From Oscillospiraceae bacterium (lineage in GTDB: Bacteria; Bacillota; Clostridia; Oscillospirales; Ruminococcaceae), in NCBI GenBank assembly GCA_016302225.1, contig JAEDOB010000105.1, positions 1-7,281 on the forward strand: a DNA stretch of 7,281 nt, in the 5' to 3' direction. This document shows positions 1 through 6,028 of the stretch, one piece after another. The translations under genes were made by a program, and so were the position numbers. Within the stretch, counting starts at the first letter, position 1. Every line of letters begins with the position of its first letter. Below the pieces are notes generated by a model, which saw only the letters and a program-made list of their open reading frames with translations, had not been told where the DNA came from and did not search any database.

Positions 1-38
1 GTATATTTATTACATAAATATGAGCAGTTTGACACACA

Positions 39-602
39 TCAGCAGGCATGAGTACAGTGGATATTTAAGCTGTCCTCGGTATTATTCAGCATATTTATAA
101 ATCCCTCACCGAACAGTTTAGCCTTAGCAGCATCATCGGGTGAAAGCATATCCACGGCCTCAAAGCTGTAAACAGAATAAGGCTGCCCCGCCTTGTTAGT
201 AGTCTTATCCAAAGTGATCTTTGTTACAACCCCCGACAGCGGAAGCATCTTTCCAATTAGCCTTGTAAGATACCTCTGAAAGATGACCTTGCTTGACACG
301 GGAATACGCACGATAATAGGCATAATATTCCCCGGACGCAGCATAAACAACGATACGGATTCCTTACAAGCCTTAGCCAAGCTATCACCGTTGCGAGAAC
401 CGAAGGTATTGAAGGGACAGTTGCTGCAAGCTTTTCCGTCGGTTGAAACAATGCTGTTTGTACTGTAACAGGTTGGGGGAGTACCTTCCACGGGGTCGGC
501 AGTTTCCCAGCCCCACAAAAGCATCAAATCATTATTGGACTCTTCCATACTATTTGCATTACAGATGGCGTTCGCAATTGAATGCCGTCTGTTTTTGTTC
601 AT
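39..602 (-). CDS. Four-cysteine protein of a phage/integrative-element-type family, function unknown
   Basis: I recognise the general pattern but not a function. The middle of this 187-residue product reads like a family often seen on phages and integrative elements of gut Clostridia: a TPPTC segment, an S-x-DG-x2-C-x2-C-P-x-N-x-FGS cluster, an ACK motif, then an LF-x-LR-x-G-x2-MPI stretch and VVTKITLDK. Cysteines 45, 59, 62 and 79 could bind zinc (inference). No membrane segment or signal peptide is visible. The start was set at ATG 600-602 because AAGGGG lies 6 bases upstream; the longer ATG at 642-644 has no Shine-Dalgarno sequence and sits almost on a possible -10. The N-terminus before the WGWE motif seems short compared with relatives I remember, so it may be truncated. 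It points away from the PAS-tgt operon and abuts the inverted repeat at 683-784, which fits accessory DNA. Its downstream neighbour is outside the window. Confidence 0.6.
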   Translation of the reverse strand: MNKNRRHSIANAICNANSMEESNNDLMLLWGWETADPVEGTPPTCYSTNSIVSTDGKACSNCPFNTFGSRNGDSLAKACKESVSLFMLRPGNIMPIIVRIPVSSKVIFQRYLTRLIGKMLPLSGVVTKITLDKTTNKAGQPYSVYSFEAVDMLSPDDAAKAKLFGEGFINMLNNTEDSLNIHCTHAC

Positions 603-647
603 TTTCAACCCCTTAGCCGGATCCAGACAAGCAACAATCCGCATTTT

Positions 648-675
648 ATTGTATCGGTCAATATTTGCCTGTAAT
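648..675 (-). promoter_or_regulatory. Possible weak promoter for the four-cysteine protein
   Basis: On the minus strand TACAAT (plus 648-653, 5 of 6 to the -10 consensus) lies 16 bases downstream of ATTACA (plus 670-675, 4 of 6 to the -35 consensus). Transcription would begin near 640 and leave a leader of about 38 bases before ATG 600-602. The site also argues against the upstream ATG at 642-644, which would be at or before the transcript start. Such matches are common in AT-rich DNA, so this is a suggestion only. Confidence 0.3.
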
Positions 676-682
676 GTTTTTA

Positions 683-784
683 ATACTAATCTCTGATTAG
701 AAAGTGGACAAAAAATATGTGAAAAAGTGTGTGTTTATGGTTTTGTGCAGATTTTTTGTCTACACCTTCATTGGAGATTAGTAT
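683..784. repeat. 102-base imperfect inverted repeat, transposon-end or MITE-like
   Basis: Arms 683-719 and 748-784 are inverted copies agreeing at 28 of 37 positions by hand alignment. The outer 11 bases are perfect (ATACTAATCTC against GAGATTAGTAT), and the inner part shares GT-x-GACAAAAAAT-x-TG. The core between them is 28 bases and the whole element encodes nothing convincing. Within the left arm CTAATC-TCT-GATTAG (686-700) forms its own small perfect hairpin. This is what collapsed terminal inverted repeats of an insertion sequence, or a very short non-autonomous element, would look like. I see no clear target-site duplication and cannot assign an IS family. A transcribed regulatory hairpin is the alternative. 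Confidence 0.5.
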
Positions 785-787
785 AAT
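759..787 (+). promoter_or_regulatory. Possible outward-facing promoter at the right arm of the inverted repeat
   Basis: TATAAT (782-787, perfect -10) follows TCTACA (759-764, 4 of 6 to TTGACA) with 17 bases between. It points rightwards out of the inverted repeat. A transcript would start near 794 and run through about 450 bases with no solid gene before reaching the PAS-tgt operon. Outward promoters at the ends of insertion sequences are well known, but activity here is inferred. Confidence 0.35.
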
Positions 788-1188
788 GCTATCCTTGGAT
801 AGCGAGCAGATAGTATCACAAATCCCTTTTGAAGCGTTTGAAAGACTTCATTTTAAAACCAAGTTTTCTGATGTTTTTCCATATCTGCTCAATTGGGGAG
901 TATACGGTGGAATAAAAATAAGTTCAATATTTGGCGGATTTTTATTGACTTTGATTTATGCCATGCCGCTCCATCGCATGCCAATATGATATTTTTTTTC
1001 GAAAATGCTCTTGACAATTTCTCCTAAAGCATATTCATAAAATCGGTATTGCAATAGGAAATTATAACAAAACATTTATCTCCCGTAAGCGGTTCAGCTG
1101 CATTGTAAACATATAGGATTTGAAATCATATTAAAAATAGGCTTTTTCGCAGAAACGCAAACTTTTAAATACATTCAGAAAAAATTGA
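788..1188. other. AT-rich stretch with no supportable gene
   Basis: About 400 bases between the inverted repeat and the PAS promoter. An open frame runs to a TGA at 987-989 and could start at ATG 786 (67 codons, FGGFLLTLIY-like hydrophobic end) with GGAG 9 bases upstream. However, that ATG overlaps the TATAAT of a candidate promoter and the product resembles nothing I know, so it is not called. A run of eight T at 992-999 lacks a good hairpin before it. A consensus TTGACA at 1011-1016 has no -10 at the right distance. The stretch may be decayed mobile DNA. Confidence 0.45.
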
Positions 1189-1217
1189 TTGATTTTATCG
1201 GAAAAGTATGATACAAT
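1189..1217 (+). promoter_or_regulatory. Sigma-A-type promoter of the PAS-tgt operon
   Basis: TTGATT (1189-1194) is followed after 17 bases by TACAAT (1212-1217), and the -10 is extended by TGA just before it (TG at 1209-1210). Transcription would begin near 1224, giving a leader of about 25 bases that carries GGAGG at 1239-1243. The placement supports ATG 1249 as the first codon rather than start codons at 1189 or 1225, which fall in or at the edge of the promoter. Confidence 0.65.
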
Positions 1218-1248
1218 AAAAATAATGCAGTTTATTTCGGAGGGGAAT

Positions 1249-1626
1249 ATGGATATTTCGGCTTTTATGAGGGCTGTGGTGGATTCCGACCAAATGCCTG
1301 TTGTTATCTGTGATTTGGAGCATACGATAGTTTATATGAATCCCGCTGCTGCCGAACGGTATGCAAAACGTGGGGGATATGCTTTGATTGGCAGGTCGCT
1401 GCTTGACTGTCACAATGCTGATTCCAATGAAAAGATAGAAAAGGTTATGGATTGGTTCAAGAGTGACACGGCGAATAACAGGATATTCACGTTCCATAAT
1501 CCAAAGGAAAACAAGGACGTTTATATGATTGCACTCAGGGACGAAAGCGGCAAGCTTATCGGTTACTATGAAAAGCATGAGATGCGTACCGCCGAAAGCT
1601 CTACGCCTTACGGTGCGCTGAATTAA
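1249..1626 (+). CDS. Single-domain PAS protein
   Basis: A 125-residue cytoplasmic protein that is almost entirely one PAS fold (about residues 11-112). It shows the opening strand pair PVVICDLEHTIVYMNPAA, the helix GRSLLDCHNADSNEKIEKV, and the closing strands DVYMIALRDESGKLIGYYEKHE. The G-R-S-x2-DCH segment (Cys54-His55) recalls the PAS domain at the end of DUF438 proteins, where it reads GRxVxxCHPPKS; His55 might contact a cofactor (inference). There is no kinase, cyclase or DNA-binding domain, so it would have to act by binding a partner. I associate very similar stand-alone proteins with Oscillospiraceae. GGAGG lies 5 bases before ATG 1249. The gene is 11 bases upstream of tgt under one promoter, so the two are co-transcribed. 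The sensed signal and target are unknown. Confidence 0.85.
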   Translation: MDISAFMRAVVDSDQMPVVICDLEHTIVYMNPAAAERYAKRGGYALIGRSLLDCHNADSNEKIEKVMDWFKSDTANNRIFTFHNPKENKDVYMIALRDESGKLIGYYEKHEMRTAESSTPYGALN

Positions 1627-1637
1627 AGGAGAATTCT

Positions 1638-2768
1638 ATGTACACACTTTTAAAACAGGAAAACAGAGCAAGAAGGGGACGCTTTGAAACAGTCCACGGC
1701 ACATTTGAAACGCCCTGTTTTATGAATGTCGCAACATCTGCCGCTATCAAGGGCGGAGTTTCGGCAGTAGATCTAAAGGATATGAAGTGTCAGGTGGCAC
1801 TGTGCAATACCTATCATCTGCATGTTCGTCCGTCGGACAAGATAATCAGGGAAATGGGCGGACTTCACAAGTTTATGAACTGGCAGAAGCCCATACTGAC
1901 TGACAGCGGCGGATTTCAGGTGTTCTCTCTGGCGAAATTGAGAAGAATTAAGGAGGAGGGCGTGTATTTCAGCTCTCACGTTGACGGACGAAAGATATTT
2001 ATGGGACCCGAGGAAAGCATGCAGATACAGTCCAACCTCGGCTCGACCATTGCTATGGCGTTTGACGAATGTGTGGAAAATCCCGCAAAGCATGATTATG
2101 CAAAGAGGTCCTGCGAACGCACTGTCAGATGGCTTTACCGCTGCAAGGACGAAATGGAGCGTCTGAACGCCCTGCACGACACCATTAACAAGAAGCAACT
2201 GCTTTTCGGAATCAATCAGGGCTGTACCTATGACGACCTTCGTGCTTCTCATATGGAGGAGATAGCCAAGCTTGATCTGGACGGCTACGCTATCGGCGGA
2301 CTTGCTGTGGGCGAGCCTACCGAAGTTATGTATCACATCATAGATGTTGTTGAACCCATAATGCCGAAAAATAAGATACGCTATCTGATGGGTGTCGGAA
2401 CGCCTTCCAACATTATCGAGGCAGTTGCAAGGGGAGTTGACCTGTTCGACTGCGTAATGCCCAGCCGCAACGCCCGCCATGCAACCATTTTCACATGGAA
2501 CGGCATAACTCATGTTTCAAACAAATGCTATGAAACCGACCCTCTGCCCCTTGACCCCGAGTGTGACTGTCCCACCTGCCGCAATTTTTCAAGGGCATAT
2601 CTCAGACATCTTTTCAAGGCAAATGAACAGCTTGCGGGACGTCTGGCTGTCGTTCACAATCTCTATTTCTACAACACGCTTATGGAACGCATAAGAGAAG
2701 CACTTGACGAGGGACGCTTTGAGGAATTCCGAATGAAATATTCCGACAGGCTGGCTTCGCATTATTAA
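1638..2768 (+). CDS. tgt: tRNA-guanine(34) transglycosylase
   Basis: Exchanges guanine at the wobble position 34 of tRNA-Asp, -Asn, -His and -Tyr for a queuosine precursor (preQ1 in most bacteria). The 376-residue length is normal. Visible motifs are TDSGGFQVFSL with Asp89, AFDEC with Asp143, the substrate loop AIGGLAVGEP (218-227), and LFDCVMPSRNAR with Asp271 as the expected nucleophile. The zinc site is CDCPTC (Cys309, Cys311, Cys314) plus His340, with the C-x-C-x2-C-x25-H spacing of the family. Cys145 and Val224 occupy the pocket positions that are Cys158 and Val233 in the Zymomonas enzyme and Val and Gly in queuine-using eukaryotic enzymes, so preQ1-type specificity is expected (inference). 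AGGAG lies 6 bases before ATG 1638. It is second in an operon with the PAS gene and ends at the hairpin at 2773-2813. No other queuosine gene is in the window. Confidence 0.96.
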   Translation: MYTLLKQENRARRGRFETVHGTFETPCFMNVATSAAIKGGVSAVDLKDMKCQVALCNTYHLHVRPSDKIIREMGGLHKFMNWQKPILTDSGGFQVFSLAKLRRIKEEGVYFSSHVDGRKIFMGPEESMQIQSNLGSTIAMAFDECVENPAKHDYAKRSCERTVRWLYRCKDEMERLNALHDTINKKQLLFGINQGCTYDDLRASHMEEIAKLDLDGYAIGGLAVGEPTEVMYHIIDVVEPIMPKNKIRYLMGVGTPSNIIEAVARGVDLFDCVMPSRNARHATIFTWNGITHVSNKCYETDPLPLDPECDCPTCRNFSRAYLRHLFKANEQLAGRLAVVHNLYFYNTLMERIREALDEGRFEEFRMKYSDRLASHY

Positions 2769-2772
2769 TAAA

Positions 2773-2813
2773 GACGCCGTAGTGTTTTTGATGGACACTA
2801 CGGCGTCATTTTT
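2773..2813. terminator. Strong terminator after tgt, probably bidirectional
   Basis: A perfect 12-bp stem pairs GACGCCGTAGTG (2773-2784) with CACTACGGCGTC (2796-2807) around an 11-base loop, followed by ATTTTT. It begins 4 bases after the tgt stop. On the minus strand the same stem lies 5 bases beyond the stop of the 88-residue gene and is followed by TTTATTAATAAT, so it can also end that convergent transcript. Confidence 0.92.
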
Positions 2814-3079
2814 CAGTTGGCAGAATACTTCTCAAACTCCTCATCAAGCCTTGAAACAGCTTGGTCATAGCCTTCTGCGGACATTTCATAGGACTCATCA
2901 AATACTATCTCACTCAGATCATAGGCAAGCTTGCCGTACCAGATTATAAGGTTAAGCTTGCCGCTTTCCTTGACCGGGTCAAGACGGAAGTTGAAATCTC
3001 CTCGGTTGCCGCTTCCGCTGAAAACATTTTTTGCCTCAAAATAGTATTTTTCGGGTATATCAAAGCATTTAGATCTCAT
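2813..3079 (-). CDS. Small protein of unknown function, 88 residues
   Basis: I do not recognise this gene. It encodes an 88-residue soluble, acidic protein with no signal peptide, membrane segment or cysteine cluster. The sequence alternates short beta-like stretches (KYYFEAKNVF, GDFNFRLDP, KLNLIIWYGKLAYDLSEIVF) with an acidic helical tail (EGYDQAVSRLDEEFEKYS), suggesting a small alpha/beta domain. GGAAGGA lies 8 bases before ATG 3077-3079 and a good promoter lies further upstream, so a real gene is likely. It converges on tgt, sharing the terminator at 2773-2813, and diverges from prfC. The position gives no firm hint of function. A plus-strand frame across the same bases (2861-3187) lacks such signals. 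Confidence 0.75.
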   Translation of the reverse strand: MRSKCFDIPEKYYFEAKNVFSGSGNRGDFNFRLDPVKESGKLNLIIWYGKLAYDLSEIVFDESYEMSAEGYDQAVSRLDEEFEKYSAN

Positions 3080-3119
3080 AAATATATTCCTTCCAATGTA
3101 AAATTCTTCTTATTCTATA

Positions 3120-3148
3120 ATAATAACATAAATCGTTGGAATTGTAAA
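3120..3148 (-). promoter_or_regulatory. Extended -10 promoter for the 88-residue gene
   Basis: On the minus strand TTTACA (plus 3143-3148) precedes TATTAT (plus 3120-3125) by 17 bases, and the -10 is extended by TGT. Both hexamers match consensus at five of six positions. Transcription would start near 3113 and leave a leader of about 33 bases containing the GGAAGGA ribosome site. Confidence 0.65.
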
Positions 3149-3170
3149 CATAAATTTTATTATTTTTTGA

Positions 3171-3199
3171 TTGCAATTCACGGATAAATGTGGTATAAT
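3171..3199 (+). promoter_or_regulatory. Extended -10 promoter for prfC
   Basis: TTGCAA (3171-3176, 4 of 6) and a perfect TATAAT (3194-3199) are 17 bases apart, with TGG directly before the -10 giving an extended -10 element. The start would be near 3206. It lies back-to-back with the minus-strand promoter at 3120-3148; the two -35 boxes are only 22 bases apart, so a shared regulator could act on both. Confidence 0.75.
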
Positions 3200-3237
3200 A
3201 ATTTTTAGTTTTGTCAAAAGGCATATCAACAACGCTT

Positions 3238-3242
3238 GGAGG
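3238..3242 (+). promoter_or_regulatory. Ribosome binding site deciding the GTG start of prfC
   Basis: GGAGG sits 7 bases before GTG 3250-3252. The in-frame TTG at 3211 has no such site and lies within a few bases of the predicted transcript start, so GTG 3250 is the better first codon. Confidence 0.85.
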
Positions 3243-3249
3243 AAAATTT

Positions 3250-4836
3250 GTGAGTAAATATGAAAATGAAATAAACAAAAGAAGGACCTTTGCCATAATC
3301 TCTCACCCTGACGCAGGTAAGACCACATTAACGGAAAAATTTCTGCTTTACGGCGGTGCTATTGCTTTGGCAGGTTCGGTAAAGGGCAAAAAGTCCGACC
3401 GTCACGCTGTTTCCGACTGGATGGAAATTGAAAAGCAGAGAGGTATCTCGGTCACATCGTCTGTTATGCAGTTTAATTATAAGGACTGCTGCATCAATAT
3501 TCTCGATACTCCGGGACATCAGGATTTCTCTGAGGACACATACCGTACACTTATGGCTGCCGACTCCGCCGTAATGGTAATTGACGCTGCTAAGGGCGTT
3601 GAAAATCAGACCAGAAAGCTTTTCAAGGTCTGCGTAATGCGGCACATTCCCATCTTTACCTTTATCAACAAGATGGACAGAGAAGCGAAAAATCCCTTCG
3701 ATCTGCTTGACCAGATAGAAAACGAGCTTGGTATCAAGACATTCCCCGTAAACTGGCCCATCGGCTGCGGACGTGAATTCAAGGGCGTTTATGACAGAAT
3801 GAAGCGTCACATCGTGTCCTTTAAGGCAAACGGCGGACATCACGCTGTTGAGGCCTCTGAGGTTGACCTTTCCGACGAAAAGCTGGACGAGCTTATCGGT
3901 TCCGAAAATCGTCAAAATCTGTTTGATGATATTGAACTGCTGGACGGCGCAAGCTATGAGTTTGACATTGATGCTGTGAACAGGGGAGAGCTTTCGCCCG
4001 TATTTTTCGGCTCTGCGCTGACCAATTTCGGCGTTGAACCGTTCCTTGAGGACTTTATCAAAATGACAACTCCTCCTCTGCCTAGAATGTCCTCGGAGGG
4101 TGAGATAAGCCCTTATGACGACGATTTCTCCGCATTCGTATTCAAAATTCAGGCGAATATGAACAAGGCGCACAGGGATAGACTTACGTTTATGAGAATA
4201 TGCTCGGGACGCTTTGACAGAGATATGGAAGTATATCACGTTCAGGGTGACAAAAAGCTCCGTCTTTCTCAGCCTCAGCAGATAATGGCGCAGGAAAGAG
4301 AGATCATTAACGAGGCATATGCGGGCGACATTATCGGCGTTTTTGACCCGGGAATTTTCTCCATCGGAGATACGGTCTGCGCCCCGGGACGGAAGATAGC
4401 ATACGAGGGAATACCTACCTTCGCCCCCGAGCATTTTGCAAGAATACGTCAGAAGGACACGCTTAAAAGAAAGCAGTTTGTCAAGGGAACAACTCAGATT
4501 GCGCAGGAGGGTGCTATTCAGATTTTCCATGAGCCTTTTTCGGGAATGGAAGAGGTTATCGTGGGTGTTGTCGGCGTTCTTCAGTTTGAAGTTCTGGAAT
4601 ATCGTCTGAAAAATGAGTACAATGTTGACATTATCCGTGAGGGACTCCCTTATCAGTATATCAGATGGATAGAAAACAAGGACATTGATGTCAAGAGCCT
4701 TAATCTCAGCTCTGATACAAAGATAGTGCAGGATTTCAAGGATAATTACCTGCTTATTTTCACCAGTGAATGGAATATCCGCTGGGCACTTGAAAAGAAT
4801 GAAGGACTTATTCTTTCCGAATTTAACAGAGATTGA
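3250..4836 (+). CDS. prfC: Peptide chain release factor 3 (RF3 GTPase)
   Basis: A translational GTPase that removes RF1 or RF2 from the ribosome after peptide release and helps recycle termination complexes. From GTG 3250 the protein has 528 residues, essentially the length of Escherichia coli RF3 (529). The GTPase domain shows G1 SHPDAGKTT (18-26), the effector segment RGISVTSS (64-71), G3 DTPGHQDF (86-93), G4 NKMD (140-143) and the G5 region GSALTNFGV (254-262). RF3-type features include DWMEIEKQRGISVTS and the domain III segment VGVLQFEVLEYRLKNEYNVD. No frameshift or missing motif is seen. The gene is transcribed alone from its own promoter and ends at a strong terminator, so it is separate from the spoIIIA operon that begins 109 bases later. 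Confidence 0.97.
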   Translation: MSKYENEINKRRTFAIISHPDAGKTTLTEKFLLYGGAIALAGSVKGKKSDRHAVSDWMEIEKQRGISVTSSVMQFNYKDCCINILDTPGHQDFSEDTYRTLMAADSAVMVIDAAKGVENQTRKLFKVCVMRHIPIFTFINKMDREAKNPFDLLDQIENELGIKTFPVNWPIGCGREFKGVYDRMKRHIVSFKANGGHHAVEASEVDLSDEKLDELIGSENRQNLFDDIELLDGASYEFDIDAVNRGELSPVFFGSALTNFGVEPFLEDFIKMTTPPLPRMSSEGEISPYDDDFSAFVFKIQANMNKAHRDRLTFMRICSGRFDRDMEVYHVQGDKKLRLSQPQQIMAQEREIINEAYAGDIIGVFDPGIFSIGDTVCAPGRKIAYEGIPTFAPEHFARIRQKDTLKRKQFVKGTTQIAQEGAIQIFHEPFSGMEEVIVGVVGVLQFEVLEYRLKNEYNVDIIREGLPYQYIRWIENKDIDVKSLNLSSDTKIVQDFKDNYLLIFTSEWNIRWALEKNEGLILSEFNRD

Positions 4837-4849
4837 TAATGATAATTTT

Positions 4850-4883
4850 TCCGCTGTCTGATTTTCCGGCAGCGGATTTTTTT
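4850..4883 (+). terminator. Rho-independent terminator of prfC
   Basis: TCCGCTGTC (4850-4858) pairs with GGCAGCGGA (4868-4876) as a 9-bp stem with one G-T pair, a 9-base loop, and seven T directly after (4877-4883). It starts 13 bases past the prfC stop and separates it from the sporulation operon. Confidence 0.93.
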
Positions 4884-4884
4884 G

Positions 4885-4913
4885 GTCTAATACCAATAAT
4901 TACCGCATAGAAT
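4885..4913 (+). promoter_or_regulatory. Candidate sigma-E promoter of the spoIIIA operon
   Basis: In B. subtilis spoIIIA is transcribed in the mother cell by sigma-E, whose -10 resembles CATACAMT. CATAGAAT (4906-4913) matches 7 of 8 positions. The -35 candidate GTCTAATA (4885-4892), 13 bases upstream, is only a fair match to GTCATATT. No good sigma-A promoter is visible between the prfC terminator and the gene, which agrees with sporulation-specific control. An alternative -10, CATATAAA at 4917-4924, is weaker. Confidence 0.35.
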
Positions 4914-4945
4914 TTCCATATAAAGACCGTGGGAGTGATAAAAAT

Positions 4946-6028
4946 ATGGACACGTCAAGCTATGACAAGGTAATAGGATTTCTGCCGGACAGGCTGAAAA
5001 GGTCACTGGAAAAGGTTTCTTCGGATATAAAATCTTCTGCATCTGAAATACGTCTGAGGGCGGGAAAACCCATATCTCTGACAGCAGGCGGAGAACAGCT
5101 TATCATATCGGAACACGGCGGTGTCAGCCGTTCGGCGAATACGGGTATTATCCCGACGGAAAACGAGCTTGCCGCTGCTTTTGAAACGGTCTGCCGAAGC
5201 TCGGTGCATTGCTTTAAGCGTGAGATAAGCCTTGGATTTGTGACGCTTAGAGGCGGGCATCGTGTTGGCTTCTGCGGTACTGCGGTGCATAGTGCTGACG
5301 GCAGTCTGGGGATAAATCACATTTCGGGAATGAACTATCGCATTGCACGGCAGATAACAGGTGCGGCGGACGAGCTTGTCGGTTATCTTCCGAAAAGCGG
5401 GGGACTGCTCATAGCGGGTGCGCCGTCCAGCGGAAAGACTACGTATCTGCGTGACCTGTGCAGAATTCTGGGAAATAAACACAAGGTCGCTCTTATTGAT
5501 GACACGGGGGAACTTGCGGCAGTTTACAGAAATGAGCCGCAGAATTCAGTTGGATCTTTCACAGATGTTCTGACGGGCTACGGAAAGGCGAAAGGTCTTG
5601 AAACTGCCGTGCGGGTGCTATCTCCCGAATATGTTATCTGTGATGAGATAGGAAGCCGAGAGGACTGCGCTGCAATAGAAGCGGCGGCAAACAGCGGTGT
5701 GATCTTCATTGCGGCTGTTCATGCGGGAAATATGCGTGAGCTTATGGCAAAGCCCCATATCCGCCCGCTGATAAATATGGAAATTTTCACTCGGGCGGCG
5801 TTTCTTGAAAAATGCCGAATAAAAGAAGTGTCCGATTTAACGGACAGGAAAAATGAAATGGAGGTATGCAAAAATGGTCAAGCTTGCGGGAACGGTAATG
5901 GTAGCGGCGGCGTCACTTGCTGCGGGGGCATATCTGTCGGACAACGCACGAAAGCGTTTGGTACAGCTGAGAGCGTCGGAAAGCTTAACGGCACAGCTGA
6001 TACTGAGCTTTCGTTTCAGCGGACTTGA
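4946..6028 (+). CDS. spoIIIAA: Stage III sporulation protein AA (ATPase), with an unusual C-terminal run-on
   Basis: The secretion-type ATPase of the SpoIIIA-SpoIIQ channel, acting on the mother-cell side of the engulfed forespore and related to type II/IV secretion ATPases. Walker A is GAPSSGKT (158-165), Walker B is YVICDEIG (229-236), and AAVHAGN (256-262) follows as the sensor region. The N-terminal domain carries EIRLRAGKPISL and the conserved GHRVGFCG segment. GGGAG lies 10 bases before ATG 4946. The frame codes for 360 residues, whereas B. subtilis SpoIIIAA has about 307. Residues from about 308 onward are simply spoIIIAB read in another frame (Gly- and Cys-rich), overlapping that gene by 155 bases. 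One extra A in the A5 run at 5849-5853 would bring TGA 5854-5856 into frame and give 303 residues. The ATPase call is secure; the natural C-terminus is not. Confidence 0.93.
   Translation: MDTSSYDKVIGFLPDRLKRSLEKVSSDIKSSASEIRLRAGKPISLTAGGEQLIISEHGGVSRSANTGIIPTENELAAAFETVCRSSVHCFKREISLGFVTLRGGHRVGFCGTAVHSADGSLGINHISGMNYRIARQITGAADELVGYLPKSGGLLIAGAPSSGKTTYLRDLCRILGNKHKVALIDDTGELAAVYRNEPQNSVGSFTDVLTGYGKAKGLETAVRVLSPEYVICDEIGSREDCAAIEAAANSGVIFIAAVHAGNMRELMAKPHIRPLINMEIFTRAAFLEKCRIKEVSDLTDRKNEMEVCKNGQACGNGNGSGGVTCCGGISVGQRTKAFGTAESVGKLNGTADTELSFQRT
5860..5864 (+). promoter_or_regulatory. Ribosome binding site deciding the spoIIIAB start
   Basis: GGAGG lies 9 bases before ATG 5874-5876. The upstream in-frame ATG at 5853 has only AGGA three bases away and would itself place GGAGG inside the coding sequence. 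ATG 5874 also gives a protein starting MVKLAGTV, with the hydrophobic segment right at the N-terminus as expected. Confidence 0.8.

Noticed and set aside
3..21. Perfect 8-bp AT-only inverted repeat (ATATTTAT-TAC-ATAAATAT) beyond the stop of the first minus-strand gene
   Set aside because: All A-T pairs and a three-base loop make it too weak to call a terminator, and the sequence further on is outside the window.
729..989. Plus-strand frame of 86 codons (or 67 from ATG 786)
   Set aside because: The first part lies in the inverted repeat and ATG 786 overlaps a perfect TATAAT. The product matches nothing I know. GGAG 9 bases before ATG 786 leaves a small chance that it is real.
1011..1016. Consensus TTGACA -35 box
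   Set aside because: The bases 15-19 positions downstream hold no reasonable -10 (TTCATA at 17), and a much better promoter for the PAS gene lies at 1189-1217.
1111..1132. Near-palindrome around GGATTTGAAATC that might be an operator
   Set aside because: The symmetry needs a bulged base and sits about 60 bases upstream of the promoter in AT-rich sequence; this is within chance.
1773..2513. Open frame of 246 codons on the minus strand opposite tgt
   Set aside because: It lies wholly within tgt, has no recognisable motif and no ribosome site that I can see; it is a shadow of the tgt codon pattern.
2861..3187. Plus-strand frame of 108 codons overlapping the 88-residue minus gene
   Set aside because: No ribosome site or promoter, it runs through both divergent promoters, and its end is low-complexity AT-rich sequence. 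The minus-strand gene has a ribosome site, promoter and terminator.
3328..4896. Open frame of 522 codons on the minus strand opposite prfC
   Set aside because: It mirrors a highly conserved RF3 gene, has no family-like motif or ribosome site, and extends through the prfC terminator. Long antisense frames arise from the sense-strand codon pattern.
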